DNA of 64,000 bases from Blepharisma japonicum (taxonomy: Eukaryota; Ciliophora; Heterotrichea; Heterotrichida; Blepharismidae), in NCBI GenBank assembly GCA_949751835.1, contig CATKHK010000059.1, positions 62,001-126,000 of the forward strand, written 5' to 3'. Below the pieces are notes generated by a model. The model searched no databases. It saw only the letters and a program-made list of their open reading frames with translations, and had not been told where the DNA came from. Of the stretch, positions 39,890-52,500 are shown one piece after another (positions within the stretch are counted from its first letter, which is position 1; the number at the start of each line of letters is the position of its first letter). The translations under genes were made by a program, and so were the position numbers.

Positions 39890-42800
39890 ATGGAAGCTTT
39901 ATTACAAGAGCTAAAAACCCAAGACTTAGAAAAGCTTAAAGAAGTCCTTAAAGCCATGACTTGGCTAGCCATGGTAAATAAAGGCTCAGAAGAACTTTAT
40001 AAAGCTATCGAAGCCGTAAGCATCGAAAACGAAGATCTAGAAGTTTCAGGTCGCTCCTTGCAACTTCTTCAGCAGCTTTTACCTGAATGCACTCCTCGCA
40101 TAATTCATTTGCTCCCTTTAGTAATTAACAAATTTGGCTCACCACACTCAATAATATCGCGAACTGCGTTCAATTGCATTGCATTAGCTTCAAAAGCAGC
40201 CCCAAACGAAGTAATTCAAGCTATAAAAGCTGGATTAAAGCACGAGAACGACCGAGTGAGAAGCTCATGCCTAAGAAGTTTAAGCTTAATGCAAAATTAT
40301 GTAGATCATGAACTTATGATGGATATTGTTCATATGTTTAACGACCCTATTGTGAATAATACAGCTTTACAAACTGCAAGAAGATTAATTGCGATCCCAG
40401 AACTTAGAAATAAATTAAATACTGAATTGGTTGAGACTATTGAAAGTGGAACTGCCCCTGAACAAATTCCATTGAGTCCTTTAAGGAAACCAGATGTACC
40501 AAGAATTTTGGACCCAGAGTTTGCACATCAAATAACTTCAAGCTCAAGCTGGAAAGAAAAATTGACTGCAATGGAAGAGCTGAAGGAAAGCTTGAGTGGG
40601 ATTGGAGGTGAGCTTGATAAATATTTGCCTGGAATTCTGGACTTTTTGAAACATTTGCTAGAAGAAACTAACTATAGAATTGTTATAGGTGCTTTAAAGC
40701 TATTTCAAGAAATGCTAGAAATCAGAGGAATCACAAAAAAAGCCAATTTTACACTTTTGATACAACCTTTTATTGAAAAAATTGGTGACGAGAAGCTTGC
40801 ATTTCGCCAGAATACATTCAAAGTTTTCAGGTCTCTTATGAGACAAATGTTGCCTGATACTTATTTTCCATATTTTTTAGAAAACTTGAAAAATGAGAAT
40901 TGGCATATTCGTGAAGGATGCTTGGTTTTAATTATAACTGCGATACTAGAAAAGAGCAACACTAATTATTTTGACTATTCAAATTTAGTAAGACCAGTTT
41001 CTTTGTTGTTAAGTGATGCAAAAGCAAAAATCAGATTCGTTGCTACTGAGACATTGGTTTTATTGGGACAAAGTGAAGGAATAAACCAAGTCTTAGATCG
41101 AGTTGAAGCTGATGAGGTAGCAATTGAAAGGCTGAAAGCAAGGATGAAGAAAAAAGGAGTTGCATCACTTAGAGATGACTGAGTAGAACTTCCTAAAATA
41201 ATCCCAGGCTCAGCTCCAGTTGCGTCTTATCATAACACAGGAATGTCAATAACTGAAAATTCTGAAGCTCTCTCACCTACTCGTTTTACTACTGCCTTAA
41301 ACGAGAGATTATCATCTTTAGCTCGAAGCTCAAACCTTAAATCTCCAAAACCCCAAGAAAAACCAATAATTGCCCATTCACCTCTTTTGATAAGAAAATC
41401 CAGCATAAGTGGAACTCCTATGAGTCGCTCAGTAAACATAGATCGAGAAGCAGACGATACTTCTCCTAAAAGGCCAGCAATCAAAGCTGTAGATGTCGTC
41501 TATTTGAAGCGAGAAGAGCTTGACCCTATAGAAAACCCAGAACTTGAGTTCATGGAATACCTAAAATCTGACCCTACAGAATGAAGTCAGCAGTTTGAAA
41601 TGCTAAATAAGCTGCGAAGACTTTTAAAATACAACTCATCAATGTTCGCCAATGCCCCAATCCACAGTATGGTAATTCAGGCATTAAAATGAGCTGATTC
41701 TTTAAGGTCCAGCTTATCCAAAAACGCTTTAATTGTCATAGGTGAAATGTGCGCAGCGATTCCAAAATTAATTGACCCAGAGCTGGAGTCGATTTTAAAC
41801 TGTCTGCTGCGTAAAAGCGCTGATACAAATGTATTTATTTCAGAGCAAGCTGAAAAGTCATTAGTAACTGTATGCAAAAATTGCAGTGATACGAGGACAA
41901 TAGGAATTTTATTCCAAGCTGTCAACAGTACAAGGTCTTCACAAATTAAAGCAAAAACTGCTATGTGTTTTCATACAATTTTTGAAAATCGTAGCAATGA
42001 TATTCGAAGAATTAAAGAATTAGAAAGGATGATACAACTTCTGGCTGCCTTATCAAGAGAAGCTTCAGCTGAAGTAAGATTTAATGCAAAAGCAGCGTTA
42101 AACTATCTAAACTCTGTAATTCCTTCGGATTTTGATAAATTATTGAAACGTGCATTAAATACAAACGACTATATTATTACTAAAGAAAGCTTAAGCAAAG
42201 TTGAAGCAGAATCTCCATTTAAAAAAATTTTAAAAAATCAAGAAATGATCATAAGATCTCCTTTCAGGGCCAAATCATCTGAGCCTATTGATGTGATAAG
42301 AGAAGATTTGAATAACGATGACTGGATCAGAAGAGTTGAAGCTATTTCTAAATTAAAAGATTTAGGAATAAAATCAAAAACAATCACAAGTAAGTCTTTA
42401 CATTGCTTAATTACTGGCCTTAATGATGAAGATTCAAGAGTGTCTATGCACACTTTGACTGTGATTTCAAAATTGCTGCCCTGTACCACAAATAAGCCTG
42501 ATATTTCTCCTTTATTACCTGGGCTCGTAAATTTGTTAAACTCTCCAAATAATTTATTGAGAAACAATGCCAAAGATGTATGCAGAATTTTAATACACCA
42601 AGGCGACCTATCACAAATTTTGCCTTCACTGCTGCAGTGCATAAAGAGAGATAAAGATAAAGCGTGGCTGTTTTTATATACACTGTTGATTGACTCTTTA
42701 TCAATTGTTTATTCTCAAAGGCCAAGCTTAATACATAAACATATTATTCCTTATGTTGTAAAGCTACTGGAAGATGGGAATATAGGTGGATCTGAAAGAA

Positions 42801-42895
42801 AGTTACTTGAAAGACTTCATAATGTCATGGGAAGCGATTTATCTGTTTACTTGGGCGATGCTTGGGAAAAGTTTTTGAATTATTGTGATAATTAA
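39890..42895 (+). CDS. TOG-array protein, crescerin/TOGARAM1-like (1001 aa)
   Basis: One frame through TGA codons at 41180, 41582 and 41690 to TAA. HEAT/TOG repeats fill residues ~1-180 (NKFGSPHSIISRTAFNCIAL, HENDRVRSSCLRSLSLMQNY), ~215-430 (SSWKEKLTAMEELKESL, KIGDEKLAFRQNTFKVFRSL, KIRFVATETLVLLG), ~555-700 (EWSQQFEMLNKLRRLL, SLRSSLSKNALIVIGEMCAA) and ~800-1000 (DDWIRRVEAISKLKDLG, NSPNNLLRNNAKDVCRIL). A Ser-rich linker (~445-545) splits the pairs. Two TOG pairs with a long linker is the plan of crescerin/TOGARAM1, which regulates microtubules inside cilia; CLASP is the main alternative. It fits an organism covered in cilia. Confidence 0.85.
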
Positions 42896-43323
42896 TAAAT
42901 AATGATAAAGTAATTAATTATTTTATGATAAGTATAGTATAGAATCTAAAGTAAAATTCTGAGAAATTTAATTATAAAGAGATGGATCAACGTTTTTTGG
43001 AGAAACAATAACAATTAAACGATTTAGGCTAAACATAGGCTTCAATGAACTTGAAAAAATTAATATTAAAAGCTTATTTAATTTTTGGCTTTTTTGAAAT
43101 GTAAAATCTTATCAATTTAAAATTCTAAAGAAAACCAAAATGCGATGTCGTCGGTATCAATAATTGGCCATATATAAAAATCCATATTTAAATTACGAAT
43201 TCCGATTGTCCACCATTTTTAGTTTGCAAGAATATTCCCAGCCATCAGAATTTCCATTATTTAATATAAGACACTAATTAAAGATTTGTAAAAGTAAAAT
43301 CATTCAATTAATAATTATATAAT
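42896..43323. other. Spacer, 428 nt
   Basis: AT-rich sequence upstream of the secreted Cys-rich gene; the leader ends ATAATTATATAAT directly before ATG 43324. No gene seen. Confidence 0.55.
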
Positions 43324-43782
43324 ATGAAATTAGTCATACTAGTCCTATTATCAATTGCTCTCTATGCCCATGCAAATGAGGAAGGAAGAGAATTAAGAGG
43401 CTGCGGATGCCACCGTGCTAAATGCCATCACCATTGGCTAGACGTTTACGACTATGAAATTGATGAGTGTGACGAGCACCACGAATGCCCTCCAGACAGC
43501 TGCTGTGTCGCCAACACCACTTACACTCCAAGTTCTTCTACAAATTTCACAACAATCGGATCAGGAAATTGCACTTGCAGTTGCAGCTGTGTTTGCTTCT
43601 CATGCTCTTGCTCTTGCAATTGCAGCCTTCCAAATCAAACAGTCACCCCTCCAGGGAATAATACAAATAGCACAAACAGCACAGGCTGCACATATCAATC
43701 TGGCGGGTGGCATTTGGAGACAGGTGGGCTCGATCTTTCTGCTGAGCAAGAAGATTTTGAAGAGTTGGGAGGTTTGGTTTAG
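43324..43782 (+). CDS. Secreted cysteine-rich protein (152 aa)
   Basis: A strong signal peptide (MKLVILVLLSIALYAHA) is followed by EEGRELRGCGCHRAKCHHHW, an acidic-His stretch (DEHHECPPDSCC), an N-glycosylation-rich linker (NTTYTPSSSTNFTT) and an unusual run of alternating cysteines, CTCSCSCVCFSCSCSCNC (residues ~84-101). It ends in another Asn/Thr-rich glycosylation stretch and an acidic tail. There is no membrane helix, so it is probably secreted or stored in extrusomes or at the cell surface. Cys-X-Cys runs are typical of metal-binding or heavily disulfide-linked proteins, and His clusters support metal binding. No family recognised. GC content is higher than its surroundings. Confidence 0.8.
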   Translation: MKLVILVLLSIALYAHANEEGRELRGCGCHRAKCHHHWLDVYDYEIDECDEHHECPPDSCCVANTTYTPSSSTNFTTIGSGNCTCSCSCVCFSCSCSCNCSLPNQTVTPPGNNTNSTNSTGCTYQSGGWHLETGGLDLSAEQEDFEELGGLV

Positions 43783-43806
43783 TATATAAATAAACAAATT
43801 TTTATT

Positions 43807-44406
43807 TTAATTTATGTGTACATTTTTAAAATTTATTGAATTTGAAGGACTCTGTAGAGATCTAATGAGCCGGAATTTTCGTTGAGGTGGCATTTTTTCA
43901 TTGAATTTCAAAGGAGAGCTTGGAGGCTTCGGCATTTTCCCTTTAGCTCGGGTATATAAAGTTTTCATTGATTTTACATAAGGCTTTTCGTCTTTAACTG
44001 CTACTAATGCAGGGACAATTATAATAGAAGCTTTATTGTAGTTAATAATTTTTGATTTTGAGCCTTTCGGGGTATAATTGGAGTCGCCTGAAGGACTATG
44101 GCTTCTTCATTTAATTTTTGGGCTTTTGGATTTCGATTTGGCTGATTTTATTCTTGAAGGTCTGTCAAACGATAGGTTTTGATCAATTTTTGGGGTTTTA
44201 GAAGTCTGAAGGAGAGGAGTTTTTGTTTGTTTTGGAGATGGGGTTAAGTGGAATTTTTTGTAAGGAGAATGAAGTATTTTGGACGTCGTTGTAGGTATCT
44301 CTATGGGGCTCTCAAACATATCTTTGCAATAAAGTGAGAAAGAGAGGTCTCGAATGTGGTGTGTGTCCTCGTTGGGCTGCTGCTGGTAAATTGTTTGAAA
44401 ATTCAT
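43807..44406 (-). CDS. Uncharacterised basic, low-complexity protein (199 aa)
   Basis: ATG at 44404-44406 (an upstream TTG is not a likely start); read through TGA 44107-44109 (Trp) to TAA 43807-43809. Ser/Lys/Pro-rich and mostly disordered: KILHSPYKKFHLTPSPKQTK, FDRPSRIKSAKSKSKSPKIK, then a short ordered-looking piece (KASIIIVPALVAVKDEKPYV). No recognisable domain. Its stop is 24 nt from that of the convergent Cys-rich gene. Confidence 0.65.
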
Positions 44407-45238
44407 AATTTTCAACTCTAGAGAATATGCAATATGTTATAATTCTGAATGAATAAAAATTAATAGTATTTATTAAAGAATCTAATAGGCTTATGCATTT
44501 TAATGGTATCTGGCAAAAGATTCAGGTTTATCATTCTATAAAAATGATTATCTATCTCAATTAAGAAAGCAAATAGCCAAAGCTATAGTATTTAATATGT
44601 AAGCATTCTACTAAATTTTATTGAACTTGTCAATGTTTTTTAATTTTAAAATTATTATGAATAGCTAGCTGCTGATAAAAGAAAATAAATTTGTGATATT
44701 GTAAAATTATATAAATTTTAAATAGACTAAATTTGCTTATATTGCAAGAACTTTTTAAGCTTATAAATTCAAAGATTAAAAGCTGTATTTTCTTGAAGAC
44801 TTTGAAAATTTTGCATGATACAGTATCAGTTATATTATTCTCCATAAATGATCCGATATCAATCAAAGAAGTTTTAATCATCTAATAATTAAGAACATAA
44901 TTTAATAAAAACAGAATAAAAATCAGGTTTATATCACAAATTTGACTTTTCAAACCAAGCTTGCCATTAACGCATTTTTCGAAGTATAATATATATTCTA
45001 GCTAAGCCAAAACTCATATTGGTAGCACACTCTATTCTGGATATATAAACTGGTTTCGAAACCATATTTTCTAGCCCTAAAGTCACAATATCTTTTCCTA
45101 TACATATATAAGTAATAATCTATTATCCCTTTTGATTTTTTTGTTTATTCAACTCTCTTAATATAAGTCCACTTTAATTTCTTTTCCATTCTTTTCTATT
45201 GATTTTAATTAATCAATACTTTATTGGCATTCAGAGAC
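44407..45238. other. Divergent spacer, 832 nt
   Basis: AT-rich. A minus-strand frame at 44630-44881 (83 codons) is Ile/Phe/Lys-rich, as AT-rich noncoding DNA would give, and is not called. GGTTTCGAAACC at about 45052 is a short palindrome without a tRNA around it. Confidence 0.5.
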
Positions 45239-47038
45239 ATGGGCTGTAACCATTCTCAAGACAAAATCCTTATTCAAGACCTCATAAAGAGCAATCAAGA
45301 ATTAGTAAAGCGCGAACTTCAGTTCAGAGAAGCTATAACTTCCATAATAGAGCCATGAAAGCAGCAAGTTGATATTTCTTCAGTAGTTGAACAAGATGAG
45401 CTTGAAAACTCGTCATCAACCCCTCAAAAAATCCTTAATATTCTTGCAGTATCCGATCCAATTAACTCTTTTAGTACAGAAGATATAAAAACTGATGCAA
45501 GTTTAGGTCAAAACTTAAGGTTCGAGAAAATACTAAAAGTTTTTGAGAAATTGCTGGTTAGACACTATCAAAATGCTTTGGAATTATGAAATGAAAATAT
45601 CATTTTGGACGTTTCTGATTTAAGCTACTCTCAGAGCAGGAATTTTTCAATAATAAATGAAGAAGACAGGATAAGGGAAGAGCAGGAAAATGAAGCAGCA
45701 AAAGAAATTATTGATAAATTTAATGAAAAATTGTTGCAAAATAGCTTCATTATGGATGAATTTACAAGTCATAAAGTTTCTAATGAAAAATCGATGCCAG
45801 CACGAAACATAGTGGCACTGTTTGAAGAGCTTTTGGATAAGAAACTCGAAATGGATTTGAAAGATTTGTCAGAAAATAGAAAGCCCAAAGATGTAGGGGA
45901 ATATCTACTTGAATTTTTAAATCAGAAGTTTGGGCTGAGAAAGCTTGCTTATAAAACTTTAAGCCAATTAATTCCAGGCCTCGAGATCAATTACCAAAAT
46001 GCTCATCCTTACATTATTTTGTTTTGCAAATTACTAAATATTTATGATCCTGAGCCAATTCCTCTAAATCTTTCTATTTTCCTTACACAAATCCGTTGCA
46101 AATTTAACAAAATAATGATAATTAAAGAAACGATCAAGACAGAAGCAAAAAATAAAAAAGAGCCAATTGAAGAAGTTGAGAGAAAAATGTTGGGTGGATT
46201 TGCAAGACTCATTGATGTGTATTATCTTATAAATGAAAGCTTCTATCATAGATACACCAAAAATCAGCTTTTAAATATCCTCAAACCAGAAAAAATAACA
46301 CAAGAAGCGTTTTTAATTTTCCTCTTGTGCCAAAAAATGGCTAAGCAAGGGTTTTCTACAGAAACTTTATTTAATTCTTTAAGTCCAGTAAACAATAAAC
46401 TTACCACTCAAGATTTCTTCAGGAAATTATATTCAAAAATCGATTTTTGGATGACCCATCAAAATATTGAAATTCTCAGCCAATATTTTGATCCTGAACA
46501 AAAAGGTTTTATTTCTAAATCTACATTTATTGAAAAAACAGACTTAATTGCCCACAACCGGAATTGCAAAAGCCCAGAATATTCAATTTCTAAGTGCCAA
46601 TTTTTAAATGCTCTAATAAAGGTGCATAAGCAGCTACAAATAAGATCAGTGAAAAAATTGAAGAATTTATACGGAATGGATTTTTCAGAGCCAATGGAAA
46701 GAGAAAAGTTTGATGAATGTGCTAAAAAAATAGAAAAAAATATAAATCCAGAGTTTTTAACCAATTTATTTAATGAAGCAATTTTGTATGAGGAACAAGA
46801 AAACGGGCTCAGTTTGAATACTTTTTGTAATATTTTCAATTTTTATGCTGTCGGAAATAATTATTTGAAAGAATTTTGTAAGAAATATTTAGCAATTGAA
46901 AGTTTGAGATATGCTTTTGAAGAGAGAAGAACTAATCTTACAGACATATTTCTAGGCAAAAATGAAGCTATTGATATTTATTCTCCATTAAGGCAAGTTA
47001 AAAGGAAAGAGCTAAAAAGAAGCACGAATGCTAACTAA
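45239..47038 (+). CDS. Lipid-anchored, EF-hand-like protein (599 aa)
   Basis: ATG 45239 gives MGCNHSQDK: Gly2, Cys3 and Ser6 form a good N-myristoylation site with an adjacent palmitoylation Cys, so the protein is probably membrane-tethered. TGA 45356 and 45587 are read as Trp. The rest is helical; around residues 405-430, ILSQYFDPEQKGFISKSTFI has EF-hand character (D-P-E-Q-K-G-F-I), with further helix pairs (DFFRKLYSKIDFWMTHQN, NGLSLNTFCNIFNFYAVG). The calcium loop lacks some acidic ligands, so binding is uncertain. No kinase or other catalytic domain is seen. Stop TAA. It may act as a membrane-bound sensor or scaffold. Confidence 0.75.
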
Positions 47039-47607
47039 ATCATTAATATTAAGATTTATTATGTAAGAAATAATTGAAGTTTCAACATCTTTAATATCTT
47101 ATAATAATTGAATTTTCAACATCTATAATATCTTATAATAATATTAATTTCTTTTAAATATGCTTATATAGATGAGTTGAAATTGTATAAACAATTAAAT
47201 GCAGTAGACAATGATTAAATTCCAACAGCTATATCTCTAAAATATAAATTTATACAAAAATAGATGACATAAAAACTCAGGATAGCACTAGAAAATAGAT
47301 TTAGCAAAATCCAAGTGACAGCTGCAATAATATTCACCTTTCTTGGACTTTAAAAGCATTATATACTAACTGAAATATACTTAATATTAATAGTCTCTTT
47401 AAAGATTTAATAAAATGAAATTTGATTGCAAGTATTGAGATTATGTTTCAATTGCTCTCATTTAATTATGAATTAATTTTTTGACAATAAATTTACATAA
47501 GATCAAAAAATAGATCAAAGCTCTCCCTTTTAATGTAGACATCTACATTTCATTTTCCCGAATTTTCAAACAAAATTTTTGTAACTCAATGAAAATCCTT
47601 ATAAAAA
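47039..47607. other. Spacer, 569 nt
   Basis: AT-rich spacer that contains the 34-bp tandem repeat listed separately. No gene seen. Confidence 0.55.
47072..47139. repeat. Tandem duplication, 2 x 34 bp
   Basis: Two adjacent 34-nt units (47072-47105 and 47106-47139) start AATTGAAG/TTTTCAACATC and end AATATCTTATAAT, differing at two positions. They lie 34 nt after the stop of the EF-hand-like gene. Confidence 0.85.
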
Positions 47608-47991
47608 ATGTACTCTGATGAAGATCTTGATCAGCTTTTTAGTCAACTTTCTATCAATAAAAATTCGAGGTCGATTACTGTTAAAGAATCTCGTGAGTTT
47701 AATAATGTTAAAGTAACTGCTAAAGTAAAAGTGCAGTCAACCACCCCAATATCTCAAAAAATACCTAATAGTCGTGCAGAAACAAGAAATTATGAAACTC
47801 CTGAGAAAAAATTCCAAACAAAAAGTACAAATTATGATGATATCCCAAGAAAAGCAGATGGGACTCCAGACTATAGGTATAAAGCTGCAAGAGATTTTCC
47901 AAGAAAATATGATGGGACTCCAGATCTGCGCTACGGATGCAATAAACCCAAGAAAATCGAATCCTACAGCTATAATTCTGATAGTGATTAG
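47608..47991 (+). CDS. Small protein with DGTPDxR repeats (127 aa)
   Basis: ATG 47608 to TAG. An acidic start (MYSDEDLDQLFSQLS) is followed by a Ser/Thr/Lys-rich middle and two copies of a motif: IPRKADGTPDYRYK and FPRKYDGTPDLRYG, 19 residues apart. It ends in SYSYNSDSD. Short repeats of this DGTPDxR kind occur in uncharacterised eukaryotic proteins; I cannot give a function. The motif block is better conserved-looking than the rest and probably binds something. Confidence 0.65.
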   Translation: MYSDEDLDQLFSQLSINKNSRSITVKESREFNNVKVTAKVKVQSTTPISQKIPNSRAETRNYETPEKKFQTKSTNYDDIPRKADGTPDYRYKAARDFPRKYDGTPDLRYGCNKPKKIESYSYNSDSD

Positions 47992-49539
47992 AAGTTAATT
48001 AACTAAATCGGAATTTATTAACCGTGATTTATTATCTATATTCCATGTTGGCTTATAAAGAAGAAAAGCTAATTGCATTGTTTGATATTAATAAAGATTA
48101 AAACGTTATGAAAAAATAATAATTTCAGCCTAATAAACTAAATTTATAGCAGTTTTTAAAGACTATTATAAAAGAAAATTTTATTGAATTTTTTGTGTGA
48201 GTCTTATTTTAGTTAGGTTTAAGAAAGCATTCCTATGTATAATCCTTACGAAATTTTAACAACTAAATAGAGGAGTTAGACTTTTAGAGTTGGAAAATAG
48301 ATCATTGAGGGCGGTTTTTCCAAAATAATACAAATTTTTCAATTGCTTTTCTTGCTTACTGAGGAAGAAATTAAGGAAATTCTAAGAAGGATATGTCTGC
48401 AAGAGTCTTATTTTAATTATAGTTATTTGCAAAACCACAAGATCTTCATGTGAAAATTATTATTTAAAAGGGAAATATATTCATCTAAAAAAGACTAGAA
48501 ACTAATATAATCATATTGGAATTTATTCACGCGCTTATATTTTACAACCCTAAAAAAAAGGCCTAATACATTTTTAATTGATAAAGGATTTTAACTACCA
48601 AGAACAGGGCTGTAAGAATAAGTAATATTTTAGACAGTTTTTATTAATCAAGATCAATATTACTAATTACTTTGGTACTCAAATCAAATTCGTAGTAGTC
48701 TGTAATTCATGTTGGCTTATCTAAATCTTCAAAACTTATGCAATCTTCTTCAAACTTTATGCAGCCAATATAGTTCATCGGATCTTATAGTATAACGTTT
48801 GAGATATCTTGGAAATGAGACAAAGACCTGAAATGCATCTTAACTGGCTATTAAGCACTATAGATTTTAAAGTCCTTTAATATTTTAATTTTTAAAAAAA
48901 CATCTAACATTGAGAAAAGTAAAACAAAGAGCTTTTATTTGCTATGTGAGGCAAATTAGAAACATCTTGATCTACTGATTTAAATTTATGCTACCAAAAT
49001 AATATTAAAATTTAAAGATAAAAAATGGTTCAATTTTGATACGAAGTTCTTTATGATCAATAGCTTCGTAATTGCGCCTGCAAAAGTAACAGTCAGAAAG
49101 CCAGAGACTATTCAATTTTAAAATAATTTAAAAGTAATAAACAAATCCGTTTAGACCAATAAGAGAGTTATTACTTTCAATCATAAAATAGACAGGCTTT
49201 TAAGTGAGTTTGGTGATTCTAGACCTTAACACGTCAAGTGATTAAATAGATTTTTAAAGAGTTATAATAGATATTATGCAGACTCTCGAATTATCGAGAT
49301 AATCGCTTAGACCTTTTAATCCAAAATATTGAAATAACTGGCAGGAATTGAGAATTAAAATTTTAAAAATTGAGGATTACACTCTTACTCTAAGTTTTAA
49401 TGATTTATTAGTATTCTTAATGAAAATAATGCCTATTAGTTCTGCAATCTTAATGCCATAAGATTTTCAAAGCCTTATGGTAATATTGATGAAGCAAAAT
49501 ATCTCATATCTGAATTTCAGCTGCTATTTAAAATAGAAA
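47992..49539. other. Spacer, 1548 nt, between the housekeeping part and the receptor array
   Basis: No clear gene. The minus-strand frame 48838-48644 reads MHFRSLSHFQDISNVIL, TAA, then from ATG 48778 MNYIGCIKFEEDCISFEDLD and a W-x-TDYYEFDLSTK piece that recalls a kelch blade; a plus-strand frame 48301-48498 (66 codons, no ATG) also looks partly protein-like. Both are within the length expected by chance with two stop codons, so at most they are decayed gene fragments. Confidence 0.35.
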
Positions 49540-52500
49540 ATGATAAGTTTTTTTGCTTTTTTATTCTCTTTTTATCTCAGTCAAGGCCAGCTCTTTATTG
49601 AAGTTCTTTATAGCAGTTATACAGATATTAGCTTTGTTTCCCAATTGTCAGCCTTTCTTAAGCAAACCTTAACTCACCATATCGAGCTCAAAGAAACCAT
49701 AATTATGGACTGCTCTGAGAACATAGTTCGCCTTGATGAAACTCAAATCGTGATAGATTTAACCTTAAGTCTCCCATTAGTAAATTGTATAAAAGATTTA
49801 GCAAATCAAGCTCACTTTATAGTTCTCGATTCAAATACTTATGCAGAAAACTATCATGATTGACAATTTTCGGTGCACTACACTCCTCAAGACCATAATA
49901 ATGCACTGTCAAATTTAATTGAGTTTTTGAGTTGAGATGAATTTATTGTGATTTCTAATATTGATGCACAGCAAAACTATGGTGAATTAACAAAGATATT
50001 TTCCAATAAAATTTTAAAATTTTTTAATTTTGATCAGAATCAAAGTGAAGATTATATTGATCGATTAGTGGGTAAAGTAATCAAGCCAACTGGAATAAAA
50101 AATATTGTAATATTAAATGAAGGAAATAGTGCTGAAAAATTAGTTAAAAGCTTGACGAAAAAAAAAATATTTGGCTCTGGATGTGGAGTCATATTAGGTA
50201 GTAAAAGTTTGTGGAATATTAAAGAAGATGGGGTTTTAGCTTATATTGAGTCTGAACTTGAAGATTCTGTTGATGCTTATAGCTATGAAATCTTAGCATA
50301 TACAAAGTTTATAAAGCTGATTTTAGAATTTCAAGAAATTTCCGATCCTTTTGAATTGAAGCAACTTCTGGAAGAGAATACTGAAAATCATCATCTAAAA
50401 TCTGAATTTTCTGTGATTAATATAAAAAATAATCAAAAAATAAAAATAGGAGAGATATATGATGAGCTATCGCTTTATGGCACTATAATTTTCCCTGGAA
50501 ATTCTACAGCAGTTCCAAACTCACCGACAACTAGTATCACTATATCTATAGCTGATGGTGCAACTAACCCAGGCTACACAAATAGTAGTTACTCTATAAT
50601 TAAGACTGGCGCGAAATATGCATTATCATACATAAAAGAAATCAATTTTCTTGGTGGGTTTGAGATTTTGGTACAGCATACTAATTGTGGAGCTGAGGTT
50701 TATAGCCCTTCCTTTTCTTATGACTGCTTTCATAAATTAAAAAGCCAGCTTGGAGTTGGGTTTTTAACAACTCCATCAGCACCAACATGCATTGGAAATA
50801 TAATTTCATTGAGACGCTTAGGAATTTCAATCCCACAAATCTCTGAAAATTCCCCAGCTCCCATCTTAACTAATAAAACAGCATATCCAGAATTTATGAG
50901 AGTAATTAAAGATGGCAGGTACAACACAGGAGTTCTCTTTAGCCTTTTAGCAGTCTTTAATTGAAAAAATATAATTGTGTTCTATGAGAACTCAACTGGA
51001 CCTATATCATTTTATCAATATTTGGTAAAAATGATAAATAACACAAACATAAATATTGTAAATGATCCGAGCGAAAGGCTGATTAAAATAAATTATAGAC
51101 ATACTGACTATGAGCAATACAGGCCAGCAATGCTTAACGTAATAAATTCAAGAACTAGAATTTTTATAACATTTATAAATGCTCCTTCAGAGTTTTACTT
51201 CATTGAGGATTTATATGACACAGGGTTAAGAAGAGGCGACGCTTTATTTTTGTTTTACCTCAGAACAGCATTTGCTTTATATACTGAGCCGGATCCAGCT
51301 CAAATTAAAAAGCTGCTGGAGCTAATGTATGGCTCAATTGTTATTGACAATCAAGATTGAGTAGGAAGTTATGGACAAAAGCTTAAAGATGGATACATTA
51401 AAATTTATGGCTCAGATACCATATATAGATGCTTTTCATTTGATGCTGCAATGTTACTGCTAAATGGGATTAAATATACAATAGATCAAGGAGAAAATGT
51501 TGAAGACTCAGCAATATTGAATTCCAACCTAAGAGCTCAGAGGTTTATGGGATGTTCTGGAATTGTTTCAGTTGATCCTGGCTCTAATCAGAGGAGTACA
51601 AGCATAATGAATATTTTTAATTTAAAGTGAAATGCAACAACGAATTTATTATATGAGTTTCCTGCAGCAAAATATGACTTAGGAAGTGCTCAGCTTATTC
51701 AATTTTATGAAAATATAATTTGATATGACAATACAACTAACACACCTTCTGACACAATTCCATTATATGTATGCCCATTCGATAAAAGCCTAGAAAAATA
51801 TTCTAAAAAAGGAGCAGGAATCTTGTATTGTATAAGTTTTTTTATTATTATTGTGACAGCTGGGACAACTTTTTATATATGAAAATGATGGTGAAGTGTT
51901 GAAATTCCAATGTTAACTACAAGATCGCTTATTAAATTTGAAGATTATATTGCAATGGCAATGATTTTTATATACTTTCTTCAATACTTAGCTATGGGTC
52001 CAGATATAGATAAATACGATAGATATTCAAATAATCTTACCAGTTATGCAATTATCAATTTTCATTCGCTCACTCAAGGCAAGATATTTTGGGTTTATGT
52101 AGAGTTGGTTATTGGAGCAGTAGGATTATGGCTTTATTTTAGTGTTCACATGATACTAAGACTTGATGCTAAATTTGTGAACTTTTTTTCAACTTACAGT
52201 AAAACTTTAGCGACGCTATTGATGCCATTTCTTGGAAATGCTTGCTTTTTGCCAATAGTCTCAATACTGCTTAGCGTATTTCAATGTGACCAATCCATTG
52301 GAGATGATCTTTCTCAAAGTTTCGTAAGAAATGATTGCAATCAATTTTGTTATAAAAATTATCATTTGCCTATAGCTTTTATCTCATTAGCTGCTTTAGT
52401 TATTTACTTACCTCTTGCTATTTATTTTAGACCATTCTGAGATCACTCAAATGATTATACAAATATAAAACATAGATCACATTTTCTGATGATTAAAAGC

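Noticed and set aside
44630-44881. 83-codon minus-strand frame
   Set aside because: No recognisable motif and composition as expected for AT-rich noncoding DNA; with only two stop codons such lengths arise by chance.
45048-45062. GGTTTCGAAACC in a spacer as part of a tRNA
   Set aside because: It is a short palindrome; I could not pair a 7-bp acceptor stem or D arm around it.
48301-48838. Possible kelch-type pseudogene pieces before the array
   Set aside because: Frames of 44-66 codons on both strands are expected several times per kb in AT-rich DNA with two stops; similarity to kelch blades is only impressionistic.
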